Below are positions 1-6,180 of a DNA stretch of 9,362 nucleotides, piece by piece. The DNA is from an uncultured Clostridia bacterium (GTDB taxonomy: Bacteria; Bacillota; Clostridia; TANB77; CAG-508), in the NCBI GenBank assembly GCA_934167365.1, contig CAKPKU010000061.1:1-9362 (forward strand), written 5' to 3'. The position numbers and the translations under genes were made by a program. Within the stretch, counting starts at the first letter, position 1, and the number at the start of each line of letters is the position of its first letter. Below the pieces are notes generated by a model, which was not told the DNA's origin, did no database searches, and saw nothing but the letters and a program-made list of their open reading frames with translations.

Positions 1-120
1 TCTTCTTCATCTAAATCTAGCTCATCATCATCTTCTTCATCTAAATCTAGCTCATCATCATCTTCTTCATCTAAATCTAGATCTTCATCATCTTCTTCAT
101 CTAAATCTAAATCTTTATCC
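1..120 (-). repeat. 30-bp tandem repeat coding for an acidic decapeptide
   Basis: Four consecutive 30-bp units begin at 1, 31, 61 and 91. The first two are identical, the third differs from them at 2 positions, and the fourth differs from the third at 3. More degenerate copies continue to about 175. In the minus-strand reading frame one unit encodes DDDELDLDEE. The array sits at the left edge, so its full copy number is not visible. The 30-bp period keeps the frame open whatever the copy number. It is a coding repeat, with no spacers and no CRISPR character. Confidence 0.93.
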
Positions 121-1598
121 TCTTCTTCTAAATCTAGATCTTCATCCTCATCTTCTAAATCTAGATTTTCTTCCTCTATATCGTCGAATTCATCTTCGTT
201 TTCTTCATCAAAATCTAAATTATCATTGTTTTCTTCATCAAAACTCTTCTCGTTTTCATTTTCTAAATCATAATCACTTTCTGTTACATTCTTTTTATCT
301 TTTTTCTGTTTTAATTCTTTGTCTTCAAATTCAAGATCTCTATCTATATCAAAATCCAAACCGTCATCTTCATCAAAATCATTAAACTCAGATTTTTTAT
401 GAGATACTTTTTCGTGCTTTTCATAACTTGATTTTTTGGTAGTATTTAGTAAATTACTATTCTCATCTAAATCTTCATCTTCAAAATCCCAATCTTCATC
501 AAAATTATTTTTATTTTCAAAGTTCTTTTTTAACACTTCTTTTTTATTATTTATACTTTCTACTTTTTTTGGGATTTTACCTATATTTTTAGTATTTTCT
601 TTATTTACTTCATGATTTAATATGTTTTTATTTACTTTTTCGCTCTTTATTTTATTTTCAATGTGCTTTTGAGGTTTTTCCTCTTTGATTTTTTTATCTG
701 TTTTTTTCTCATTTTTTTCGATTTTATTATTTTTTTCAATTTTTATTGTCTGATTTTTAGGCTCTATCTCTATCTTTTTACTTTTTTCAAGTTTACGTGG
801 TCGTCCTCTTCCTCTTTTTTCTTGTGCTATTTCTTCCTCTTCTTCTAATTTTACTTTGCGTGGTCTGCCTCTTCCTCTTTTAGGAGTATCTTGATTTTCT
901 TCAATTTTAGCTTTTTTTTGTACTTCTATAAAATTCTTATATTTTGAACTTCCCTTCCTTAATATTTTCTTAGTATTTGTAGTTAATGATTTTATTATAA
1001 CTGCTATCTGTTTTTTATCTAATTCGTCATATATTTTATCAAATCTTTTAATATATCTATCATCTGGTAAATCTATTCTATTTAAATAATTAATTATTTT
1101 ATTTAAGTTATTGTTACTTTCCACTTTATTTTCTACACTCTTTTCACTTTTCATTTTATTATTTACTTTCTCCATATTTCCAATATTTCTATAATATTCT
1201 AATGCATCTTTCTTATTTCGAGGTCTTTTTATTAATTCATATATGTTTCTTTTAGTTGCATCAACTTGTGATAATCCATTAAAGACATTTGACTCATATA
1301 ATATTTTAAAATCTCTATTACTAGAAGTAATAAAGATTATTGGAATTAAATTTCCATTAGTATTCTTTGCTTTTTGAGATATACTTATAACCTTCTTTAA
1401 TATATTTGATTCATCATTTACGATATTTTCACTTATTATTATTCTATCATAATTTTTATTCTCTTGTAATTCTCTTATAATTGCAGTAAAGCTTTTTACT
1501 ATTTTCACATTCATCCTTTTATTAGTATCTTGTTGATATTTATGAACAATAGTATCAATAAGATTTTCTTGATTCTTTATTGCAAATAACACATTCAT
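1..1598 (-). CDS. Long protein with pseudo-receiver domain, two AT-hooks and acidic repeat tail (3' end outside window)
   Basis: Reading leftward from ATG at 1598 there are 532 codons with no stop, so the C-terminus lies beyond base 1. The start follows a strong site (CGGAGG, 8 bases before the ATG) 23 bases after the preceding gene. Residues 1-135 look like a receiver fold (LFAI strand, YDRIIISE around 50-57, IPIIFI at 85-90) but lack the acidic pocket, the phospho-acceptor Asp and the KP motif. Residues 165-226 form a helical domain. Both parts match the neighbouring 294-residue protein, including a shared PRNKK motif (126-130), so the two are paralogues. AT-hooks with the core RGRPRK lie at 240-248 and 261-269. 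A Lys/Asn/Glu-rich, probably disordered linker follows, and from about 405 the chain is strongly acidic, ending in DDDELDLDEE-type repeats. AT-hooks plus an acidic tail recall HMGA and Myxococcus CarD in layout only. DNA binding is inferred; the function is unknown. Confidence 0.9.
   Translation of the reverse strand, partial: MNVLFAIKNQENLIDTIVHKYQQDTNKRMNVKIVKSFTAIIRELQENKNYDRIIISENIVNDESNILKKVISISQKAKNTNGNLIPIIFITSSNRDFKILYESNVFNGLSQVDATKRNIYELIKRPRNKKDALEYYRNIGNMEKVNNKMKSEKSVENKVESNNNLNKIINYLNRIDLPDDRYIKRFDKIYDELDKKQIAVIIKSLTTNTKKILRKGSSKYKNFIEVQKKAKIEENQDTPKRGRGRPRKVKLEEEEEIAQEKRGRGRPRKLEKSKKIEIEPKNQTIKIEKNNKIEKNEKKTDKKIKEEKPQKHIENKIKSEKVNKNILNHEVNKENTKNIGKIPKKVESINNKKEVLKKNFENKNNFDEDWDFEDEDLDENSNLLNTTKKSSYEKHEKVSHKKSEFNDFDEDDGLDFDIDRDLEFEDKELKQKKDKKNVTESDYDLENENEKSFDEENNDNLDFDEENEDEFDDIEEENLDLEDEDEDLDLEEEDKDLDLDEEDDEDLDLDEEDDDELDLDEEDDDELDLDEE
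792..818 (-). other. AT-hook motif 2
   Basis: This encodes a second KRGRGRPRK (residues 261-269), identical in protein sequence to the first hook and 21 residues further on. An acidic stretch of five glutamates separates the two. Codon choice differs slightly between the copies (GCG versus ACG antisense at the arginine before Pro, for example), so the repeat is kept at protein level and is not a fresh DNA duplication. Confidence 0.85.
855..881 (-). other. AT-hook motif 1
   Basis: This encodes KRGRGRPRK (residues 240-248 of the long protein), a canonical AT-hook with the GRP core flanked by basic residues. In known AT-hook proteins this motif binds the minor groove of AT-rich DNA, which makes up nearly all of this genome. 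Confidence 0.85.
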
Positions 1599-1621
1599 TT
1601 GTGATACCTCCGTTTATCATA

Positions 1622-2506
1622 TTATTTTTCTTTTCTATCAGTTAACTTTCTAAATATTCCTTTTTTAGCTCCCTGACTTGGAATTATAACACCTGATGTA
1701 TTTAAATTATTTTTACTGGTTAGATCTTTTGATTCATATGCTATCTTTTTTTCATTTTTATGAAATTCTCTTCCACTCATTTTTACAATTTTTACATACT
1801 CCTCTGAATTTTCCTCTAAAAGTAATTTAACTTCTAGTGGTAAATTACTAATTATAGTTTGTAGTTGTAATTCGTTTTTTTCTCTTACAAGTTTTCGAAA
1901 GCCTCTCACACATTTTTCAATATTGTCCTTATTGACCACAAAAAATCTAGTAATACTTAATAGCTCTTTATTACTTATATTCTTTTGAATGTTATTACCA
2001 TTTTCATATTTAGCAATTGATGGATCAATATTATATACTATTTTTGCATTTTTCTTATTTCTTGGATTTTCTATTAATGAACACACATTTTGAATCGTTC
2101 TATCTCTTCCAGCTAATATATTATACATTCCTAATACAAATAATTTTTTTATTATCGGATCACGCTCTGATCTTCTATCCCCACAAATTAAAATAATTGG
2201 TATGCCTGTTCCATCTGGTTTATATGCTTCATCTGTAATTTCATCCATATGACTATATAAATTTAAATCCTCTGTTTCATAACTATCACTCACATTTTTT
2301 TCTAAATCCTCACTAATTACTATTAGGTCATATGCATTCTCTGTATTTCGTGTTTCTTTTATTTCATCTAATATTGCATTATAATAAAAAGCTCTTTTAT
2401 ATGAAATTATCTTTTTATACTTTCTTTGATACTCATTTAATATAACATCAACAATATCATCATTATTATTATTCTCATTATTACTAACTGCAAACAGTAT
2501 TCTCAT
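1622..2506 (-). CDS. Pseudo-receiver plus helical-domain protein, paralogue of the downstream AT-hook protein
   Basis: This is a 294-residue, probably cytoplasmic protein with no signal peptide or membrane segment. The ATG is preceded by AAGGAG at 7 bases and lies 22 bases after the previous stop. Residues 1-155 resemble a degenerate receiver: LFAV strand at 4-7, YDLIVISED at 59-67 where the last strand residue is Ser instead of phospho-acceptor Asp, IPIILICGD at 102-110, and NPRNKK at 147-152. Acidic-pocket and KP residues are missing, so phosphorylation looks unlikely. A helical domain spans about 177-242. Both segments align by eye with the next gene's product (shared LFA, N-EN, YD-I-ISE, IPII, PRNKK). 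The 294-residue protein lacks AT-hooks and the acidic tail, ending instead in a short basic tail (GIFRKLTDRKEK). TadZ/CpaE proteins also carry atypical receiver domains, but no ATPase domain is present here. Function not recognised. Confidence 0.9.
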   Translation of the reverse strand: MRILFAVSNNENNNNDDIVDVILNEYQRKYKKIISYKRAFYYNAILDEIKETRNTENAYDLIVISEDLEKNVSDSYETEDLNLYSHMDEITDEAYKPDGTGIPIILICGDRRSERDPIIKKLFVLGMYNILAGRDRTIQNVCSLIENPRNKKNAKIVYNIDPSIAKYENGNNIQKNISNKELLSITRFFVVNKDNIEKCVRGFRKLVREKNELQLQTIISNLPLEVKLLLEENSEEYVKIVKMSGREFHKNEKKIAYESKDLTSKNNLNTSGVIIPSQGAKKGIFRKLTDRKEK

Positions 2507-2528
2507 TTTTTTACTCCTTATCTAATTT

Positions 2529-2954
2529 TTAGTCTGTTGATTTAATAACTATTGCAAATATTAGTGGAAGTATTTGACAAATAATTATTATTGTTATCAA
2601 TGCAATCATTGAATTAAATCCTTTATCTCTAATATCTAATCTCTTTACACCTATTACATATTCATATATAGCACAAAAAGCTATTCCAACTAAACCTAAT
2701 GGTATACTATATACTTGGACTACGTGCAAAATATATGCAACTATTCCATATGTATCTGAACCATATTTTGCTTTATAATCTTCCAAAGAGCTTAGTTGTT
2801 CTTCTTTTATTTCAATTAATGTTGTTGCTGTGCTCTCTTGTTTTAATGTATTTTCTTCTGTTGTATTATTTTCAACTGCATATGCTGTTATACTTCCAAA
2901 TAGTAGTGTACATATTGCTAATATAATTGTTATTTTTTTCATTATCTTATACAT
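2529..2954 (-). CDS. Small exported two-helix membrane protein, VirB2/TrbC pilin-like topology
   Basis: I place the start at the ATG at 2954 (141 residues), because AAGGGG lies 5 bases upstream of it. The frame stays open to an ATG at 3020, but the first 22 residues of that longer reading would overlap the likely transcription start and have no ribosome binding site. Residues 1-26 form a signal peptide (MKK basic start, hydrophobic core, AYA cleavage site before Val27). A polar, Thr/Glu-rich segment (27-66) is followed by hydrophobic segments at about 71-101 and 115-137, joined by a basic loop (GVKRLDIRDKG). A cleaved signal plus two helices around a short charged loop is the VirB2/TrbC pilin layout, though the mature polar N-terminus is longer than usual. 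The family call is inference from topology; it could equally be an unrelated small membrane subunit. It is the first gene of the operon with the two pseudo-receiver paralogues. Confidence 0.85.
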   Translation of the reverse strand: MYKIMKKITIILAICTLLFGSITAYAVENNTTEENTLKQESTATTLIEIKEEQLSSLEDYKAKYGSDTYGIVAYILHVVQVYSIPLGLVGIAFCAIYEYVIGVKRLDIRDKGFNSMIALITIIIICQILPLIFAIVIKSTD

Positions 2955-3001
2955 TTTTACCCCTTTCATGACTACATTTTTACATAATTTTAACTTATTA
3001 T

Positions 3002-3030
3002 ATAATACACTACAATACATAAAATATCAA
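3002..3030 (-). promoter_or_regulatory. Sigma-A promoter of the three-gene operon
   Basis: On the minus strand, a -35 TTGATA (3025-3030) is separated by 17 bases from a -10 TATTAT (3002-3007). Each hexamer has one mismatch to consensus. It implies a leader of roughly 40 bases before the ATG at 2954 and supports the shorter start. Confidence 0.65.
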
Positions 3031-3086
3031 GAAAATATTTCCATTTTATCTATTAAATTAATATTTATTGATTTATTATCACTTTT

Positions 3087-3145
3087 TGTGGAAATTTATA
3101 TTTATCATAAATTATTATAACAAAAAAATTAAATAAAATTCCACA
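3087..3145. repeat. TGTGGAA inverted repeat upstream of the operon promoter
   Basis: TGTGGAA at 3087-3093 and its exact reverse complement TTCCACA at 3139-3145 flank about 45 bases of nearly pure A/T. The similarity extends imperfectly inward (ATTTAT/TTTTAT). The pair lies between the spo0A terminator and the downstream promoter. It could be an operator or chance in AT-rich sequence. Confidence 0.3.
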
Positions 3146-3161
3146 TAATTTATTAATTTAC

Positions 3162-3200
3162 AAAAAAAAAGTATAATAGATAACATAATTTATTATACTT
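3162..3200 (-). terminator. Intrinsic terminator of spo0A
   Basis: On the minus strand AAGTATAATA (3191-3200) and TATTATACTT (3169-3178) form a perfect 10-bp stem with a 12-base loop, followed directly by a run of T (3162-3168, nine counting the last two stem bases). The stem is almost pure A/T, as expected for this genome. A second copy of the left arm (3204-3213) could form an alternative stem with the same right arm. Confidence 0.75.
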
Positions 3201-3251
3201 ACCTATTATACTTCATAAATCGTTTATGTATTAAATTAATAAACAACGCCA

Positions 3252-4070
3252 CTACGCTGTTTTTAGCTCTAATCTTAACTTATCTGCAATCATTGCAATA
3301 AATTCAGAATTTGTTGGCTTTCCTTTACTTGCTGATACAGTATAACCAAATATGTTTTCAACTGTATCTTGTTGACCTCTTCCCCATGCAACTTCAATTG
3401 CATGTCTAATTGCTCTTTCCACACGTGATGGGGTAGTATGATATTTATGTGCAATATCTGGATATAATTGTTTTGTTATTTGATTTATTATGTCAATATC
3501 ATTTACTACCATCATAATTGCTTCTCTCAAATATTGATATCCTTTTATGTGTGCAGGTACTCCAATCTCATGAATTACATTTGTTACTAGAGCTTCCAAG
3601 TTTTCCTCATTTTTTTGCTCTCCTGGTGCTATTTCAATATATGATGGTTTAATTTCCCTACTTACATAAGATGTTTTTATTGGAATTGGTTGATATACTT
3701 TTAATTCTTTCATTCTTTTAATTAATAAATCTATTTCAAATGGTTTTACTATATAATATTGTGCTCCTAAATTAATTGCCTTTTGTGTTATTTTATCTTG
3801 CCCCACTGCTGATAACATTATACACATTGGCATCTTTTCTATATCACTTTCATTGATTTTTTCTAATACTCCTAATCCATCTAATCTTGGCATTATTACA
3901 TCTAACAGTACAATATCTGGTTCTGTATTTTTTATTGCGTCATATGCTTCTACTCCATCTCTTGTCACTCCTATAAGTTCTAATTCCTCTTCAGCATTTA
4001 TGTAATTTGCTAAAGTTGCAGAAAAATCACTATTATCATCTGCTATTAATACTGTTATCTTCTTATTCAC
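3252..4070 (-). CDS. spo0A: Spo0A, sporulation master response regulator
   Basis: This 272-residue protein has the full family length. The N-terminal receiver (1-125) has the acidic pair D11/D12, phospho-acceptor D57 in LLDVIMPRLDG, S87, and K109 in VKPF, so it should be phosphorylatable. A linker follows, then the Spo0A-specific DNA-binding domain (about 155-272) with GVPAHIKGYQYLREAI, the recognition helix region TTPSRVERAIRHAIEVAWGRG and the C-terminal KGKPTNSEFIAMIADKL. In the family, phosphorylated Spo0A binds TGTCGAA boxes and controls entry into sporulation. The start is GTG at 4070, with TTAGGAGGT placing GGAGG 7 bases upstream. The gene has its own promoter and terminator, and three Spo0A boxes lie upstream inside yigZ. 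spoIVB, its usual upstream neighbour, is absent. Confidence 0.98.
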   Translation of the reverse strand: MNKKITVLIADDNSDFSATLANYINAEEELELIGVTRDGVEAYDAIKNTEPDIVLLDVIMPRLDGLGVLEKINESDIEKMPMCIMLSAVGQDKITQKAINLGAQYYIVKPFEIDLLIKRMKELKVYQPIPIKTSYVSREIKPSYIEIAPGEQKNEENLEALVTNVIHEIGVPAHIKGYQYLREAIMMVVNDIDIINQITKQLYPDIAHKYHTTPSRVERAIRHAIEVAWGRGQQDTVENIFGYTVSASKGKPTNSEFIAMIADKLRLELKTA

Positions 4071-4103
4071 CCTAAAACCTCCTAATTTTCATTTTGCATT
4101 CAA

Positions 4104-4132
4104 ATTATACTTTCTTTTTCTTTGGATTGCAA
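4104..4132 (-). promoter_or_regulatory. Sigma-A promoter of spo0A
   Basis: On the minus strand, a -35 TTGCAA (4127-4132), a 17-base spacer and a perfect -10 TATAAT (4104-4109) lie in the yigZ-spo0A gap. The implied leader is about 27 bases before the GTG. I see no convincing sigma-H pair (AGGAWWT/GAAT), which drives the regulated spo0A promoter in Bacillus subtilis. Confidence 0.65.
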
Positions 4133-4134
4133 TA

Positions 4135-4156
4135 TAAAACTCCCTATTTTCTAGGG
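4135..4156 (-). terminator. Weak terminator after yigZ
   Basis: On the minus strand CCCTA (4152-4156) and TAGGG (4142-4146) form a short GC-containing stem with a GAAAA loop, followed by AGTTTTAT. It starts 12 bases after the yigZ stop and lies just upstream of the spo0A -35. The T-run is short, so some read-through into spo0A is plausible. Confidence 0.5.
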
Positions 4157-4168
4157 TTTCGTGCTACT

Positions 4169-4819
4169 TTAATTTACAAGTTTCGACAAAATTGCGATGT
4201 TCTTTTGTCGAATTATGTCGAATCTAATTAATCCCAAAGTATTTTGTCTGTTAAATTCATTCATTATTAGCTTTTTTTCTTCATCATTTATATCTATTCT
4301 GCAAATAACATTATTAGCATATTCAGATTTTATTATTTTTATATTCTTTTTATTACAATAATACTTAAATTGTTCTAAATTAGAATATTCTAATTCAACC
4401 TCTGCTTCATATCCATTTTCTTGTTCAATAATTTGTGCATTTTTAATTACCCTTTTTAATGTTTCTGAATATGCTCTAACTAATCCACCTGTTCCTAACA
4501 ATATTCCACCAAAATATCTAGTTACAATTACTACTACATTATATAATTTTTGCTTTTCCAATATATCTAGCATGGGTGCACCTGCTGTTCCACTTGGTTC
4601 ACCATCATCACTAAACCTTTTAGTTAATACATTATCTTCTGAAATTATATATGCAAAACAATTATGTTTTGCATCATAATATTGTTTTTTTACATTTTTT
4701 ATTTTTTCCTCTGCTTCATTTACAGACTCTACATAAAATATATTAGCTATAAACTTAGATTTTTTTTCCACAAGCTCTGCTGTTACATTTTTTTCCAATA
4801 TAGTTTTAAAACCATCCAT
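4169..4819 (-). CDS. yigZ: YigZ/YvyE family protein (IMPACT, UPF0029 plus DUF1949)
   Basis: A full-length 216-residue member of the IMPACT family. The N-terminal UPF0029 domain carries the family hallmarks KKSKFIA (19-25), KHNCFAY (51-57), DDGEPSGTAGAPM (71-83) and VTRYFGGILLGTGGLVRAY (99-117). The C-terminal part (about 137-205) is the DUF1949-type ferredoxin-like domain. The eukaryotic relative IMPACT regulates GCN2; bacterial members are thought to bind nucleic acid or ribosome-related targets, and their precise role is unsettled. The ATG at 4819 has AAAGGG 9 bases upstream, which overlaps the end of the flavoprotein gene region 18 bases away, so the two are probably co-transcribed. The final 15 codons contain the Spo0A-box cluster, so this end of the gene serves both as coding sequence and as likely regulatory DNA for spo0A. 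Confidence 0.95.
   Translation of the reverse strand: MDGFKTILEKNVTAELVEKKSKFIANIFYVESVNEAEEKIKNVKKQYYDAKHNCFAYIISEDNVLTKRFSDDGEPSGTAGAPMLDILEKQKLYNVVVIVTRYFGGILLGTGGLVRAYSETLKRVIKNAQIIEQENGYEAEVELEYSNLEQFKYYCNKKNIKIIKSEYANNVICRIDINDEEKKLIMNEFNRQNTLGLIRFDIIRQKNIAILSKLVN
4182..4222. promoter_or_regulatory. Cluster of three Spo0A boxes (TGTCGAA)
   Basis: Exact 0A boxes occur at 4206-4212 and 4216-4222 (both plus-strand orientation, start-to-start 10 bp, one helical turn) and at 4182-4188 (inverted, TTCGACA). They lie inside the last codons of yigZ (about residues 200-213) and 50-90 bp upstream of the spo0A -35. The only other exact copy noticed in the window is a single one inside a gene at 6702-6708. 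That spo0A is the target is inferred from position and from Spo0A autoregulation in other spore formers. Confidence 0.75.
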
Positions 4820-4837
4820 AAATTATTACCCTTTCTA

Positions 4838-6145
4838 TTATTCACTATTTTTCCCAGCAGTTGCACCTGTTGAATATGCTATTTGCAAATTGAATCCTCC
4901 TGTATATGCATCTACATCAATTATTTCACCTGCAAAAAATAGATTTTTTATAATTTTCGATTCCATGGTTTTTGGGTTAATTTCTTTTATATTTATTCCT
5001 CCAGCTGTTACAATTGCTTCTTCTATTGGTCTAAATCCACTTATTGTAATAGGTAGCTCTTTTAATAATTCAACCAAAACACTTCGCTCTTTTTTTGAAA
5101 TTTCATTTACCTTTTTATTTGGATTAATTCTACTAAGTTCAATTATTGGCTGTATTAATTTTTGTGGTAATAAATCATCTAAACTATTTCTAAATAACTT
5201 ATTTTTTTCTTTGTCAAAATCCCTCAATATACGAGCATCTAATTTTTCTTTATCTAATGCTGGTTTTAGATCTATTTTTAATACTATTTTTCCATTTTTT
5301 AATAATTCATATATTTTTTTATATCTAATAATATGAGCAGAGCTACTAAGTATTGTAGGACCTGATACTCCAAAATGAGTAAAAAGCATTTCTCCGAAAT
5401 CATCATATATTATTTTATGTTTTTCTATGTCTTCAAATTTTATTTTTACATTTCTTAAACTAAGTCCTTGTAAACTTTGACATAATTGTCTTGATGATTT
5501 AAATTTTCCTAAATTTAAATGCTCTGTATTTTCATTGTCATTTGCAACAATTGGTATTAGTGATGGTCTAATTTCAGTTATAGTATGTCCCAATTTTTCA
5601 GCCATAATATATCCATCTCCTGTTGAACCTGTTGTTGGATAACTTTTTCCTCCTGTTGCTAGAATTATTTTATCTGCTTTTATAGAATATCTTTCATTAT
5701 TATGTATATATTCAACTCCAATGGCAAAACCATCTTTTACAATTATGTTATCAGCTCTTGAGTTTTTATAAACTTTTACATCTAATAATCTTAGCTCTGA
5801 ATATAAAGCATCTAAAACATCTTTTGATTTATCACTAGTAGGAAAAATTCTATTTCCGCGCTCTTCTTTAACTTCAACATTATGCTTTTTTAATAAAGTT
5901 ATAATATCTTCATTTGTAAAATTTTGAAATGCACTATACAAAAATCTTCCATTTCCTGGAATATTTGGAATAAATTCAGAAATGTTTAAACTACTTGTTA
6001 TATTACATCTTCCTTTTCCTGTTATTAATAACTTTTTACCTAAACTTTCCATCTTTTCTATTAAAATAACATCATTCCCTGACTTTTTGGCATAAATAGC
6101 TCCTATTATTCCTGCTGGTCCTCCACCTATTACAACAACCTTCAT
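4838..6145 (-). CDS. HI0933/BaiN-like FAD-dependent oxidoreductase
   Basis: A 435-residue flavoprotein of the HI0933/YhiN (BaiN-like, aminoacetone oxidase-type) family, at the usual family length. The N-terminus is a Rossmann dinucleotide-binding motif (VVIGGGPAG, 4-12) ending in Glu30 of LIEK, which typically contacts the FAD ribose. Next is the family signature GKKLLITGKGRCNIT (36-50). ILATGGKSYPTTGSTGDGY (161-179) is the second flavin motif, RPSLIPI (193-199) follows, and the C-terminus has NLFFAGEIIDVDAYTGGFN (401-419) with the conserved AGE and GGFN-LQ elements. Family members have been linked to bile-acid and aminoacetone chemistry, but the substrate cannot be told from sequence. The start has GAAGGG 9 bases upstream. 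It sits between a palindrome-containing gap and yigZ, with an 18-base gap to yigZ. Confidence 0.93.
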   Translation of the reverse strand: MKVVVIGGGPAGIIGAIYAKKSGNDVILIEKMESLGKKLLITGKGRCNITSSLNISEFIPNIPGNGRFLYSAFQNFTNEDIITLLKKHNVEVKEERGNRIFPTSDKSKDVLDALYSELRLLDVKVYKNSRADNIIVKDGFAIGVEYIHNNERYSIKADKIILATGGKSYPTTGSTGDGYIMAEKLGHTITEIRPSLIPIVANDNENTEHLNLGKFKSSRQLCQSLQGLSLRNVKIKFEDIEKHKIIYDDFGEMLFTHFGVSGPTILSSSAHIIRYKKIYELLKNGKIVLKIDLKPALDKEKLDARILRDFDKEKNKLFRNSLDDLLPQKLIQPIIELSRINPNKKVNEISKKERSVLVELLKELPITISGFRPIEEAIVTAGGINIKEINPKTMESKIIKNLFFAGEIIDVDAYTGGFNLQIAYSTGATAGKNSE

Positions 6146-6180
6146 TTTACTATTCCCTTCTGATTTTAGCTATTAATTTT

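Noticed and set aside
1..120. Possible CRISPR array from regularly spaced repeats
   Set aside because: Units are directly adjacent with no spacers and encode an in-frame acidic repeat inside a long open gene.
663..848. Plus-strand open frame rich in Phe and Leu
   Set aside because: It is the antisense shadow of the Lys/Glu-rich linker of the minus-strand gene, with no ribosome binding site.
2955..3020. N-terminal extension of the pilin-like protein from the ATG at 3020
   Set aside because: No ribosome binding site precedes 3020, the extension overlaps the likely promoter, and the ATG at 2954 has a well-placed AAGGGG and directly begins the signal peptide.
2699..3120. Plus-strand open frames opposite the pilin-like gene
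   Set aside because: They are antisense to a gene with a clear signal peptide, ribosome site and promoter; their products show no domain features.
1..3251. Integrated conjugative element or prophage boundary
   Set aside because: No integrase, relaxase, tRNA, attachment-site repeat or insertion sequence is visible, and base composition does not change noticeably; the pilin-like gene alone is not enough.
4890..5336. Plus-strand 148-codon open frame
   Set aside because: It lies wholly opposite conserved motifs of the HI0933-like flavoprotein and is an antisense shadow.
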